Numbered from the stretch's first letter, positions 44,429 to 55,687 are shown. The stretch: 64,000 nt of DNA from Epithemia pelagica (GCA_946965045.2 OX337234.1:1736001-1800000); one strand, 5' to 3'. The notes: generated by a model from the sequence alone, not told the origin. Translations and numbers: made by a program.

Positions 44429-45283
44429 TTGTCAGACACTGCACAATCAACCTACATTCCCACCATCCTTTTTCAAGGTCAGGCCTACCATCAACTCACT
44501 GGCTGGGTTCTCAAGAAACCCGACCTGAAAAGTGTAACAGGTGTCCAATTATACAGTTCCATCATTGAGGCAATGAAGGAAAAAGAAAAACGTGGTATAG
44601 AGTTTAAATTCCCTGTCTTCTCATCAGGTGATTGCCGCTTTACAAGCCCTCCAAGTGATTGCATTGGAGAATCGCTTAGTTTGAGGTATCGCTTAGTTTG
44701 AGGTGTTCAACTACCCTCAAGGCATCCTTGTACAAGCCGATTACCATCCGGATCGAAGCTGGAACTGTATATTCAAACGATTAAAAGCGGATGGTGGTGA
44801 TTGTGTTACTCTTCTACATCGGCTCGTCCAGGAAACTCCTGGGGACCGCTACTTGCAAATGGATTGAAGAACATATGGGAATGGTTACGAGTGAAACTTT
44901 TCCATGCAAAAACAATCGAGGAACATAAGGCAGTTGTGGCCCTGTTGAATGAGGCTCTTTCCCAAAAAGATGCACCGCTTGCTCCAATAATTGGGCCCAA
45001 GCTTGTTCAACCATTCTGCGACCATCTGGATGAACAGTTGTGGGAGATGATGGAGGATTGCTTTGGTCGATTCAACAATATCTTTGAGAAGTTCCTTTCA
45101 GAACTTGAAATGAGGCAACTGCCAGATGACTTTGAGAAGTGCCTCCTCCAACAGTTTGACACTCTCATGGTGTTGAGTGGCTACACAAGGAAATTACAGG
45201 TTGCTCCACGGAAAGATCGTGTCGTCCGTGCCCTTTGTACTCCCAGGAGCTCCTCCACACTCCAAGGCACCTCATGGCCCTGA
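44429..45283 (+). pseudogene. hypothetical broken gene upstream of transposase copy 2
   Basis: Three frames read like protein in turn: GWVLKKPDLKSVTGVQLYSS (44,490s), GILVQADYHPDRSWNCIFKR (44,725s) and a helical stretch KTIEEHKAVVALLNEAL through LEMRQLPDDFEKCLLQQFD (44,910-45,170). They do not share a frame. They may be the N-terminal part of the transposase relative that follows, or an unrelated fragment. Confidence 0.3.
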
Positions 45284-45858
45284 TACTACACATTCGGAAT
45301 GCGTACCCCGTGTTGCCCAATGCCGGCAATGACATGCAGTTCCATTTGGACAAGCCCACTTCTCAAGTCCTGGAAGGCTTGGTGCTCACGTATGGCAACA
45401 GGTACGAAGTCTCCAGGATGATCTATGAGGGACTCACCACCCAACATAGAAAAGTTCATGGAGTGTTTGTCCGTGTGGAAAGGACTTCGCACCATCAACG
45501 GGGTGGATGAATCTCGTCCCTTGTATCCAGAGCTACAGGGGGAGTTTATCACCACATGCTGGCCACCAAGTGAGGACTCAATATGTGATTTGCTCAAGAG
45601 AGCTTCGGTTTCAAAGAGATGTTCGCGCATGATCACACCATGGAACCCATCAAGAAGTATAAAAAGTCTCTTGGTGTCCATGCTGTTTGGGACGCTGCCA
45701 TAGAAAAAGGAGAAATTGCAACAGCTGTCTTAGTAAGGAACAGGATAAGATTGGGTAACTGCTTCATGCAAGACATCCAACAGTGTACAGTTCTGGTTAT
45801 TGATGGAACTGACCATAGAATCTACTATGAGCCTAGGACATTAGGTTTTAACCAATGA
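45235..45858 (+). pseudogene. second, degenerate copy of the DUF6729-like transposase
   Basis: Three overlapping frames align in order with the transposase at 28.5-31.6 kb: HIRNAYPVLPNAGNDMQFHL, then LTYGNRYEVSRMIYEGLTTQ, then PLYPELQGEFITTCWPPSED and MFAHDHTMEPIKKYKKSLGV with HAVWDAA. Divergence is large (roughly half the residues), so it is an old relative. Two frameshifts break it, and the second Asp box is missing. Confidence 0.6.
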
Positions 45859-46348
45859 TGGTTGGAATGACCATAAAATATGTTGTGAAATAAGTTCAGA
45901 CCTCACTTTTCTGTGTCATGTATTTAACATAACCCACCTGGTAATAAGGCCTTGAACTTATAGCCATCACTTAAGAAGTTTGCCTTGTGTCCAAAATCAT
46001 GACTCATTGGGTGGAGATTGACATGGATATGATGAACAAATTGTTAGATCTATTGTGAGATGAGATGTTCTTAGGTATGTGATACAGTCAGTACATAGAT
46101 CCTCTACCTACCTCTATCCTTTTGTGACATAAGTTTTTCATCTGGCTCATGATTTAGACCCAAAATTTTCTGCAGCATAATTTGGTGGTGTAGTAAGTTG
46201 CCAGGGCAACACAGCAGTGTTTGATTGCATGTGCAGGTACATCATCAAAATGTAGGATGACTGCCATGATGCTGTAACATCAAACCACAGGATAGCAGGT
46301 ACCCATGGCATAAAAGCTCTTATATGGACCCTATCCAAGCAACGAGGC

Positions 46349-46675
46349 ATGGTTCCCGTCACGTACATCGCCACCTCCTCCAAACGCCTCTTTGAACTCA
46401 TCCTTCGCCCATACAATGCGCTCCAACAAGCCACAGCAAACAATGACCTGCGTTGGAGGGACAACATCATCCAGATGATTCCCTTCCCAAAAACCCAACA
46501 GCAACACACCATCACACTCAAGGCCCTGCACGAATTGGACCAGCACTTTGCCTCCAGCGTCCGAATCCGTCTCTTTCCCCTGAACGACCTCGCCGACGGG
46601 GAAGGATGGGAACAGTTGATGACAATCAAAAACTACCAAGCTGCATTTCTGGAATTCTGTCACCACGAGAATTGA
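46349..46675 (+). CDS. hypothetical ORF
   Basis: 108 codons with good protein character (YIATSSKRLFELILRPYNAL, RWRDNIIQMIPFPKTQQQ, FASSVRIRLFPLNDLADGEG). It may start upstream, since the frame is open to about 46,260. No family recognised. It lies at the head of a run of plus-strand coding-like fragments to 48.5 kb that could derive from one element. Confidence 0.3.
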   Translation: MVPVTYIATSSKRLFELILRPYNALQQATANNDLRWRDNIIQMIPFPKTQQQHTITLKALHELDQHFASSVRIRLFPLNDLADGEGWEQLMTIKNYQAAFLEFCHHEN

Positions 46676-46788
46676 TTGGCCATCTGAGCGGCATGCTCCT
46701 CTACAATCAAAAACTACCAAGCTGCGTTTCTGGAATTCTGTCACCACGAGAATTGATCGGCTATCTGAGCAGCATGCTCCTCTACTAA
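46622..46788. repeat. 84-bp tandem duplication
   Basis: Two copies of a unit containing aaaaactaccaagctgc and ggaattctgtcaccacgaga, differing at about four positions. It overlaps the end of the ORF at 46,349-46,675. Confidence 0.85.
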
Positions 46789-46918
46789 AGACTTTTCATT
46801 TGACAATCCAATTAGGAGTAGCACAAGAGATAAATGCCTTCCTCAAACTTGTTTTGCACGGTGTGACTCATCACGTCTCACCTTTCATATTGTCTACATT
46901 TACAATGGACGCAGGACG

Positions 46919-47429
46919 ATGTCCGAAGACGAGAACGAATCGCACAATCGACTTTGCCTTCCTAATGGCTTTCACCTTGTCCAAGACACTGGAAACAAGA
47001 CCGCCCTCCAAGGAAGCCGCTTTACTATCTACGGTGAAGCTGGAGTGAACGTGCTCCTTCGAGACACCACTCACGGGGAGAAAGGAGAAAAGGGGACGCT
47101 TGTTGTGGATCGAGGCGTGATTCTTTTGCAGTGCTCCAGGTATGGTAACAACAGTGGAATGCTTTCGATCTGCGCGTTTAGCCATGACAAGATGGATTGG
47201 ATCGATCCACAAGAAAATACATTCCAAGAAGTTCCGCTCCACGAGTGGTTCCCTTGTCAAAGGAGAACTCACCCTTGAGACCTCTCACTCCTTGAATACC
47301 AAGATGGCATTAGGGCCCATGAACATTACCGTGAGGATGAGTCTTGTTGGAATGCATACCTTCATGTCACTCTTAGACAAAGCGACAGAGACGTGGCCCC
47401 AACAGGAGAGCGTTCAAACCTTGTCGTAG
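46919..47429 (+). pseudogene. unknown repeated protein family, copy B
   Basis: The first frame reads GFHLVQDTGNKTALQGSRFT and GTLVVDRGVILLQCSRYG. A second frame reads SGSLVKGELTLETSHSLNTK and PMNITVRMSLVGMHTFMSLL. Both blocks match copy A at 5.8-6.3 kb in the same order. This is the longest of the three copies. No recognised domain. Confidence 0.45.
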
Positions 47430-47897
47430 GATCCCATAGCATACACTGGAGTACTAAGATTTCAATGTTATATTTTTATCAGCCATGTTTTCCTAAGTTC
47501 CTAATCATAATTTCTTAATATGCAAAGACATGAAATAATGTAGTCTGCATGTTCGGAACAAATCAAATATGGTTTTCCTTTTGGCTCAAAGAGAGAATAT
47601 GCTCCTCAAGGCAAGTGTACTCATGATCTTCTCGAACACCAACAGACGGTTTACACAAAGGGATTCCAATGTGGGATTTTCCATGCCAAATCTTTATGAA
47701 ACTGCGGCATTCATTGCTCTAGTGTCGTTTCCGCAAACAACGCATTTGCGCTTCATGGGTCGCTGGTCTGACGAAGACTTTTCTTCCTGTTCAACAATTA
47801 CATCGGAAATATTTTCCAACGATCAAACTTTGAACTGGATATTGCACCCTGTGTAAACAATACCGAGAGAATCGCTGCTCTCGATGAATTCGATGCC

Positions 47898-48512
47898 ATG
47901 CGCATAATCGAGGAAAGTAGAGAGGAGATACAAGTCGGTGGTGCTATACAAACCGAGTTCAAGGTTCTCGTGGATACAATCATTGGACAAGACAAGCCCC
48001 TCTGCGCAATATGTGTGATCATCGGTCGTCCAACGTCACCTGGTGGATGCAATCACAACCTTGGGAGTTTAGAGACCCGACCTGGTTATCTCAATCATCA
48101 AATCATTTGGGAACAGAGCTATTTCGAGAAGTGTCCACAATGCCAATATCACTTACTCCCACTTCAACATTGCCAGGTTTGTAAACAGTGTTTCCGGATT
48201 CCAAAGCTGCACAATCGATTCAAAATTCCGGACAGAGATGTTGATGTCTGTGATGTTTGCCCAAGATCCCCCAATGCTCTTTTTGTATGGCAGCTTTGTA
48301 TAATCATACCACACGTGTTGCTTGCCACAATGGGAGGGAGAAATAAAAAGTCCCTTCCAACGGAAATTTACTGTGACTTGGCAATGGTGGTAAGAGAGAT
48401 GTGGGTCCAAGACTTGCGAGAAAGATTTAATTTTGGTGATGACGATTTGGCACCATTTCACTTCAGATACTACGACAAGCAATGGACTGTGTGGCTCCTT
48501 TCTTCGCCATGA
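47898..48512 (+). CDS. Cys-rich hypothetical protein
   Basis: 204 codons. A Cys-rich centre (CAICVIIGRPTSPGGCNHN, then CPQCQYHLLPLQHCQVCKQC and CDVC) suggests two or more zinc sites. A C-terminal part has KKSLPTEIYCDLAMVVREMW and DDDLAPFHFRYYDKQW. A possible upstream part in another frame lies at 47,569-47,856. The family is unknown. Being next to copy B it may belong to the same element. Confidence 0.35.
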   Translation: MRIIEESREEIQVGGAIQTEFKVLVDTIIGQDKPLCAICVIIGRPTSPGGCNHNLGSLETRPGYLNHQIIWEQSYFEKCPQCQYHLLPLQHCQVCKQCFRIPKLHNRFKIPDRDVDVCDVCPRSPNALFVWQLCIIIPHVLLATMGGRNKKSLPTEIYCDLAMVVREMWVQDLRERFNFGDDDLAPFHFRYYDKQWTVWLLSSP

Positions 48513-49240
48513 TGCACCACCGGTGGCTTTTGTAATTACATGCCGCTCTTTGTGAAGTGCTACAGTCACTGTCTCCAAAGAATGGCGACAGCAGATGATC
48601 AAAATATCCAAGACAATCATCATTGAATCAACATTGAGTTCATCATTGAATTCACATGGAGTCATTCCTTGTATTGATTATGAAGTATCCCAAGACTCTA
48701 TGTCTCCAAAGAATGGCGACACTGGATGACCGAAATATCTCAAGAGTGTTCGTAGTTACATAGTAAATACTCCATAGTAAAGACCACCTCCGTTGTACTG
48801 CCGCTATTCCATGGTAATATCTTCTATTGCCTTTTCCACATCGTCCATTGGATTTATATCTTAAAGCCAGCAATGAACGCTAAGTGCTCCATCACGCAGA
48901 GCTCGTGGGCTTTGCCTTAGATTATCTAAATCCAATCGACAAAGTGTACAAGGCAATAGGATCCTATTACCCTGGGCCTTCAACGACATGCGTGGTGGCT
49001 GAAGCTTCTCATGGAGTTTTGGGCTTTCCCGTGGGTTGTGGTTGTAGTCAGTGTCTTTTTCAGTGACGGGGGTATGGACCCTTGATCCAAAGCCATGTTG
49101 GGAATAAGTAAACACCGTCGGGGGTATGGACCCTTGATTCAAAGCCGCTTCGAGTAGCAGTGAACCAAGAAGGGAAGCAAAACACAATTGCCCCTGTCAT
49201 GATACAAGAGAGTTCAGATGATCAATTGGCAATCAATCAT
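48513..49240. other. no gene recognised
   Basis: A short dispersed duplication (ccaaagaatggcgaca at about 48,574 and 48,707) is the only structure seen. Confidence 0.4.
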
Positions 49241-49758
49241 CTAGACATAGTCTTGTATACAGAAAATGGAGTGACAGATGATGTCTTGGAATGCAGGCGA
49301 ATAACAGATCGGTAGGAATATCTTCACGTAATGACTGTCATGTTTTACCCTCACTGTTGTCCATTTTCCTGATTTGTCATGGTCAACACTATCACACCAA
49401 TTAAGGACACTTTCGTAGGAAATAGGCATGCTACCAGGGTAGGGTGGTTCTTCGCCGGTGTGTGTTTGAAGATTATTCGCAGGTGCAACCGGTATATGAT
49501 TCGTGTCGGAAGCAGCCATAGTTGACTCATTCTTTCCTCTGTTTCGGACTTCATCATTCGTTGAAGAGGGTTCACTAGGATTCGCGTGCGGCTGCTTTTT
49601 GTAACGGGGTCCTTAAAGTGACTGCCTGCCATTTTGTACTTGTAATGCTCTTTTGTTGTAGCGTCTTTGTTTCGACAACAAGAAAAAAGGATAGCAAAGG
49701 GTGTGCACTGTTTCCACAGTGACTTGTTGCTTGCTATGTCATTTGGCAGGTGTACCAT
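49241..49758 (-). pseudogene. hypothetical minus-strand fragment
   Basis: Two overlapping frames. The better one reads VAPANNLQTHTGEEPPYPGS and ESVLNWCDSVDHDKSGKW, preceded in frame by Ser/Asn-rich sequence. It might be a divergent copia Gag N terminus lying upstream of other minus-strand pieces, but no motif proves it. Confidence 0.2.
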
Positions 49759-49879
49759 TTACAAAATGAAGAATGGCTTTACTGCTTTCTGAGTCACCAA
49801 ATCATAATGTATGGTTGTCAAAAACACCCAAGTGGAGTTTTGCAGTCTTCAGGAATCCGTTCCTTGGCATCCATGTATA

Positions 49880-50442
49880 CTATGCAACTCCAGTCATATT
49901 CTTGAGTAGTAGGGAAAGCAGATCTACATCTAGCTCCCCAGTGTGAAATCTGTTAGCTCCATCGGGAAATGACATGAGATACCCATAGATACATTTACCT
50001 CCCTTCAAATGCCCAATCCTTGGAGCAGCTCTGAACCTTGATAGGGTCATGGTAGCAGGGAAGTCATCAAAATGGCCAATGGTAGTTAACCATTGCAATT
50101 GTCCAATAAGAGTCTGGAAATGATGTGTCCCTTCATCAAGTTTGGTTTGATCATTAGCAATAACTGGTGGCTTTGCTTTCTTGGGTTTCTCATCTTCTCA
50201 ATGTACCTTTGTGGGTCAGACACAAGCGTACCATCTGGATCCTTGGTGTAATGACATCCCAAATGATACTCGATAGGTCCAACTCCTTTAAGTTTGAAGT
50301 TGTACTTCTCTGTAAAGATCTTGCAGATAGCTCCAGGGTCCATAGTGACAATAGCTAGTAAGTAATCAACATGTACAGCGATGTATTCATAACAGTCTTC
50401 TCCGGGAGTGTTCTTCATCCAAATATCAGGATCAGACTTACT
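49880..50442 (-). pseudogene. copia RT fragment, same family as the 12-16 kb element
   Basis: It reads SDPDIWMKNTPGEDCYEYIA, then HVDYLLAIV where the related element has YVDDLAIIA, FKLKGVGPIEYHLGCHYTKD and, after a frameshift, MTLSRFRAAPRIGHL. Loss of the second motif C Asp (Tyr instead) makes it inactive. Both ends are abrupt. Confidence 0.65.
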
Positions 50443-51072
50443 TGGAAAAATCTCATATCAATACTAAGGAAATCAAACAGTTTGTCATGTGGCATGACAA
50501 CGCCCCTCGACCTTTCAAGGTCGAGGCACCACGGCCCATGATTGCATGAATCATTTCTAATTCTTTGGAAAATGCTCCATTGAAGGCATCCAAAATCCAG
50601 CACCTTGACGCAAGATTGAGCCTGTTGCAGTATGCTCCGATCATGGGTTTGTCCAAAATCTGTGCTGTTTCGTGGATTCACATTCGTGTTTTCTAGAATC
50701 AAAACAACCACGAGATCTTGTAGGGTCCCATACAATAGATGGGGGCAATGGACACGGGTGCCAGAGTAATAAAAGGAGTTTCCATTATGTTCAAGGTTGG
50801 AGGTGTATGTTCCATGAAATACAGAAGCAAGGGTGTCAACCAGAGATGCATGTCAATCATTCCCGAAATCACATTCAAAAGCAGGTATGTGATATGGAGC
50901 TCGAATAGACTTTCTTGAACAGGGGCATCCTTAGAAATTAGCAATGAACTGACGGATGGACAGTGATGAGCCAAGCAGACAATGATGAGAGAATGCCCAA
51001 CTGTGTCCATGTCTATCCATACTTTATAAGCACTAAAGAGGTCTCTCTATAGAGGTCTCTTAGAGTCTTTCC
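50443..51072. other. no gene recognised
   Basis: Short overlapping ORFs. A minus frame at 50,453-50,656 reads RCWILDAFNGAFSKELEM but has no known motif. Confidence 0.35.
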
Positions 51073-51092
51073 ATGTCTCCTGCATTTCATCA

Positions 51093-51345
51093 ATGGCTTT
51101 CATCTCCACAAAGGCCCATCAGAAGTCCAACGATGGACGTGAAGCGTACCTCACTGCGCAACGGCAGGCAACTGGACAAGCTGCTAGTATCCTACGCAAG
51201 AAGCAAGCTTATGCCCAGATTTCAACTGCCAACACTTCAAATGATGAGCACGTGGGTGAAGCTGAAAGATACATTCGGACCGTGAAAGAAAGGATGCGTG
51301 CCATCTACAGCACTCTTCCTTTTTCCAAGGTTCCTTGATTGTCCT
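51093..51345 (+). pseudogene. copia Gag piece fused to an integrase piece
   Basis: It reads DGREAYLTAQRQATGQAASI and LRKKQAYAQISTAN, a Gag segment typical of a copia branch different from the 12-kb family. Within the same frame it jumps to DEHVGEAERYIRTVKERMRA, which spans the integrase Glu region. In a normal element hundreds of residues separate these parts, so an internal deletion joined them. Confidence 0.5.
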
Positions 51346-51479
51346 CCTCCGGATGTGCAAGTGGTACGGAGGAGTTTGATGGTGTCCTTTGCTCTGATGT
51401 ACCCTGGCTTTGGTTGTGTTTTGGTGCACAGTTGTTGTGGGTCAAACCAACAAGACGAGACCGCACGGCGAGCTGAGAA

Positions 51480-51780
51480 CGACGCAATTCTCGAGTATGG
51501 CAACCATGCCTCGGGAAAGAAAAAGTCCGAAGCATTAACCAAAGTCTTGCTGAAGGATGCCTCCAGAGGCTACTCCCTCCCCATCACCTTCGATTGTGCC
51601 AAGTCAATAAAACACAGTCGCATTAGCCCGATGGGAGTGGCTCACCAGTGGGGAATAGACGCTCACGGCGATCTCATTCCAAAAGACAGATTGACCCATG
51701 ACCAATCTTTCTCACCAGTGGGGAATAGACGCTCACGGCGATCTCATTCCAAAAGACAGATTGACCCATGACCAATCTTT
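51480..51780 (+). pseudogene. DIRS-like or related RT N-terminal fragment
   Basis: It reads YGNHASGKKKSEALTKVLLK, DASRGYSLPITFDCAKSI and MGVAHQWGIDAHGDLIPKDR, then LTHDQSF. This matches the lead-in of a group of diatom RTs with the KxRLTHDQSF box. It ends in a 70-bp tandem duplication (51,641-51,780). The RT palm is absent. Confidence 0.45.
51641..51780. repeat. 70-bp tandem duplication
   Basis: Two copies, starting at 51,641 and 51,711, are identical as read. They repeat the RT box coding for GDLIPKDRLTHDQSF in a shifted frame. Confidence 0.9.
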
Positions 51781-51786
51781 CTCTCC

Positions 51787-52104
51787 GTGGCAACAGAGGC
51801 CGTATTTATAACAGCTGTGGTGGATGCCGTAGAAAAGTGTCATGTTGTGGTAGCAGATATACCAGGGGCCTTCATGCACTTGGACATGGACCCCAATGTG
51901 CACATGCGCATCGAGGGCCTCATGGCCGAGTTGCTATTGGAAGTGGATCCCGACATGCACACCAAATATCTTGTATCCGAGAACAAGAAGCCAGTAATAT
52001 ATGTCAAAATGCTGAAAGCAATATATGGCACATTGAGGGCGGCACGCTTGTTCTGGATTGTCTTCGCCGTCACGAATGGTGGGAATATGGTCTTCCAACA
52101 CTAG
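51787..52104 (+). pseudogene. copia RT motif A fragment
   Basis: It reads VFITAVVDAVEKCHVVVADI, PGAFMHLDMDPNVHMRIEGL, and IYVKMLKAIYGTLRAARLFW, the copia RT N-terminal palm of the same branch as the Gag/integrase fusion at 51.1 kb. The motif A Asp is present. It ends before motif C. Confidence 0.6.
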
Positions 52105-52860
52105 ACTTTTCTCCTCGGCCGGGGCATCACTCGGAGGGATGTTTACCTTAGTGCGTACATCGCTAAAGAGCTGAAGTACCCTGATGAAATGGTCGCGCTC
52201 ACCAGAGACCATGAAAACCCGACCATCCAGGAGCCTCAAGAACTGCCTGAAGAAGAAACCAGCAGAGTACGTTTAAGGGGTGGAATCGGCGTGGTTGGTG
52301 AAGGGCTTTGCTAGTGAGGGGGGACAAAGCGGAAGGGAGTGTGTGGATGGTGGAGCGTGGGTATGTGGCAATAAAAATGTGGGATCGCGGTTTGGTGGAT
52401 TGTAATGTCGGTGAGTCCAAAATAGACAAACCTGATTCGGCATTTATATTGTGATCCATCAAATCAGTTCCAAGATTCCAACAAGGACTTGCTTGAAACA
52501 TCTTTAGTATGCACCTCTCGACAACAACGAGGTGTACATACGCACCTCCATTTCATATGAACATCCCTATCTCTTCCTATACCTCATATCCGCCACAGTA
52601 AATACTTCCAAACGATAGTAGCCCGTGAAATTTTGAAAGTTTTACTCTAAGACACTATAGTTGAATTATGACTGGATCATCGTCAAATTTACTGTAGAAC
52701 AATTGTCATCTTGCCTCATTTTTCGACTGTCATCGGAGACCCTGACAAATGGCATAACATTGTATTGTTCCAGACCAAGTAGAAGTACCACCAGCTATTT
52801 GACATCACCATCAAATACTCAATTCATACAGTGTTGCACCTGTCCATAAAACGATAAACA
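52105..52860. other. weak coding-like stretch, then no gene
   Basis: A plus frame at 52,122-52,275 reads RRDVYLSAYIAKELKYPDEM and continues Glu-rich, possibly a fragment. The remainder holds nothing I can support. Confidence 0.3.
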
Positions 52861-52865
52861 CAGAT

Positions 52866-53084
52866 TCATAGATGAGGCTGCAGGCCTCCCATACCAACAT
52901 TACCGCCGGCCGGTCGGTGCTGGTCCCGTGCCCTCTCCAACACCTCGACATTGCCGAACCCCTGCTGAACCAGTTGTCCGCTGTCGGTCCGGATATGAAC
53001 TCTCGCCTTGGTAACACGTGCCACCACGCCCACTTGGTCTCGGTCACTCCACTCTTCGTCCGGATTGGGCAACACGTAGTTCAA
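52866..53084 (-). pseudogene. short KOW-like fragment
   Basis: It reads MNYVLPNPDEEWSDRDQVGV followed by VARVTKARVHIRTDSGQLVQ. The beta-rich GVVARVTKARVHIRT pattern resembles small KOW/Tudor-like modules seen near retroelement proteins. Weak assignment. Confidence 0.25.
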
Positions 53085-53094
53085 CGAGTATCAG

Positions 53095-53701
53095 TAGCTC
53101 TGAGTTCTCGTTTAATCTTCGTTCCAAAAACTTGTTCCAAGTCCTAAACAAAGGCTTGCCTTGGATTTTCTGATCATCCTTGTTGTTGCAATAGACTTGT
53201 TTGTTGGGCAGAGGCAGTGCTTGACGCCACGCGATTGTTGTTTACAAGTTGTTGTTGGCATACTTGATATGCTGAAACGATGGTAAGAGTGCGTTGATTC
53301 TTGCATGACAGGATTTGGTAGCTCCATCTCCCCAAGTTGTCGTGTCCTTCATGAATGATTCTACCACTCGTGTGCCCTTGCGTTGCTATCAGTGTTCCAC
53401 CCGGTTTGAAATTGCTTCTTCTGTTCAATGATATGGAGGACATGCTCATTGTCATTTTGGAGTAGTCAAAGTGTTTTCTGATTGTTGTTTGTATGAGATC
53501 GCGTACTCGTGGCTTCAGAGTGTCAAGATTTAGCTCAAAGTTGCACCAAGTGTCGACTTCCAGTTGTCTCATCTCCGCACAGAATTCAGAGAAGTCAGCG
53601 CCATCTTTACCAATATTAAAACCATTTGTATTTGCTCCATATACTCTAAAAATGTGTTCTTCCTTATCTTCTCGAGGTTCCGTTCCAATGTAGGGGTTCA
53701 C
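53095..53701 (-). pseudogene. LINE endonuclease (EEP/APE-like) fragment
   Basis: It reads FRVYGANTNGFNIGKDGADF, LEVDTWCNFELNLDTLKP, FKPGGTLIATQGHTSGRII and LGRWSYQILSCKNQRTLTIV with SAYQVC. The order (N-glycine-F opening, then F/D box with E/N-like residues, GGT, and SAYQ strand) is that of endonuclease/exonuclease/phosphatase domains in diatom non-LTR elements. Stops appear downstream at about 53,150 and no RT follows. Confidence 0.55.
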
Positions 53702-53900
53702 TTGGGATCTCTATATTTGAGCCCAAGCTTGTGCGGTGTGCATGATATAACAATGTTTCGCAAAGGGTTGAAGCAGAAGATTCCCCCTGGGAAGCTCATC
53801 ATTGCGGATCGGGGATACGCGTCTGACGTCCCAGACGAGCACGCAATGTTGGCCTTACCAAACGACAGGGATATCGGGCTCCACGTCTGCCTCCAGTGCA
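53701..53900 (+). pseudogene. PIF/Harbinger-like DDE transposase fragment
   Basis: It reads GVHDITMFRKGLKQKIPPGK followed by LIIADRGYASD and a LPNDRD box. The (A)DxGY element is the second catalytic Asp of PIF/Harbinger (DDE_Tnp_4) transposases. It begins exactly where the LINE endonuclease starts on the other strand and soon loses similarity, so it is a scrap. Confidence 0.5.
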
Positions 53901-54257
53901 ATAAGCCAACAACCATTTACACCATGGAAGGGCATCTCCGCAAACATCAGGAAAATAAACATACTAGGACCCAAAACAATTTACAGATCGTGCTCAACAC
54001 ATATCGACACGCAGACGCAACCATATCCACCAACTGGAAACACAGATTTACATCCTGTCTCACGAAAACATCTGAGATGCAGGAGCAGAAGGAGAACCCG
54101 AAGAAACAAGTTCTGAAAGAGATGAAAGAGCATCAATCAGTTGTGTCAGACCCCAAGAAAGTTCATAAGCTTCTCATTAGAGCAATGTCTTCCTTAACCA
54201 TCCTCCTATTACGGCAAATAAACCCTTGCCTGTCGATTATGCGATGATACATCAACG

Positions 54258-54767
54258 TCAACAGAACAATGCCACTCTTGTGGCCAAGTTAACCAAAAAC
54301 CACAGAGATTCCATTTCCAACAATCCCCTACGGAAAACCCTCAATACAACTTGATTTGTATTGGTCAGAATCCTAACACTTGCAGAAATGCCATTGAGTA
54401 TGGTATCATAGTCAGTTGCATGTGCATCTATGGTTTTGCTCAATTCCTCACCCACGAAGAGTCCCATGCTGAATGGTTGCAGGCCTTGGGACAGGTCGTG
54501 CATCTGATGGGCTTCGACACTGAAGCGTGCGCTGAGCACCATCTCTTTTGTCTCTTTGGAGACAACAGGCACTTGATTGGTGGCTGCGACCGCGTTGCGT
54601 CCACGGACTTTGACGGTGTTCCGCAGAATGGTGAGGTGCTCACCCTTGTCGCTATTGACAAGTTGGTGGTAGACCAGGGGAAGGTCCGATTCGGTCGCAG
54701 CGGATGTGAAAGGGAGAATTGCAGGTGGTGTACCTGAGCTTGGACAATTGTTTAAATTGAAATACAA
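54258..54767 (-). CDS. hypothetical ORF of protein-like composition
   Basis: 169 codons, balanced composition, no low complexity: ATESDLPLVYHQLVNSDKGE, LRNTVKVRGRNAVAATNQVP, LSQGLQPFSMGLFVGEELSK. The antisense frame is weaker. It resembles no family I can name. It may be an element ORF or a gene fragment. Confidence 0.3.
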   Translation of the reverse strand: MYFNLNNCPSSGTPPAILPFTSAATESDLPLVYHQLVNSDKGEHLTILRNTVKVRGRNAVAATNQVPVVSKETKEMVLSARFSVEAHQMHDLSQGLQPFSMGLFVGEELSKTIDAHATDYDTILNGISASVRILTNTNQVVLRVFRRGLLEMESLWFLVNLATRVALFC

Positions 54768-55687
54768 ATTTCATCCAGTATTTTGATCAAAAACAATCTT
54801 GTTTCAACACTGCACTAGTGTTGGGGATGTAATAAAGAACGCAGAAGCTTACCAAGTTATAATTGAATGTTTGACTTTTAGTTGTGAAGCAATTTTGGAA
54901 TGTTGCTTATGTTGAAATCAAGCATTGCAGCATTCTTTTCCAACAATCTACAATGTACTAGAATGGTATATTTTCCTAAAAGCATACAGTGACACCATCC
55001 TGATGATTAGAGAAATACAAATCTCTGTCTGTCACGCTGAATGTTGCCTTCGTTCCTGACAATGCTTGTGAATGGACCATTGTGCACAACTATGGGCAAC
55101 GGGCATGGCTCATGGATATGCACATCCTCCAATGGCCCAAACAACAATTCACCAGGGTGCTTCATCTGGCAAATACCATGAAGCATAGTAATGGGACATT
55201 CTTTGACAACAAATCTCAATGAAATTCTTCCATCCACTTGGTCTTCTTCAACAGCATACACATACGACTTGTATGTCCTTGGTTTCTCTTCTTACTTCAC
55301 AACCAAATCAACCTTCTGCGTTAGAAGAATTTTTTCAATTGTTTGAAGGAGATGCAGAAGCTTGGATTCCTGCTTGATACCTTCTAATTCAAGTTGTGCA
55401 TCTTGTCCCACATCAGCAATGCACAAAACAACTTCAGACTTTCTAAAGAAGTGCGCATGGTGGTGGTTGAGTGGTTAGTCCTTCTTATCCAAATTATGAG
55501 CTCTATTGAGTTCTCCAATACTACCATCAGTATCTTCCAGGACCAAGCATTCATGCTTCTTCACTACGTCTTTCCTCCTAAGGAAAGTTGGTGTTGCCAG
55601 ATGCATCTATCGTTTGTGTGTTTTTTGCGAGTAGTGACTTGGAAGCTCCAAGTCCCTAGCAAAGTCATCTAACAAAAAAGAGAGAAG
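54768..55687. other. no gene recognised
   Basis: AT-rich sequence with short ORFs only. Confidence 0.4.
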
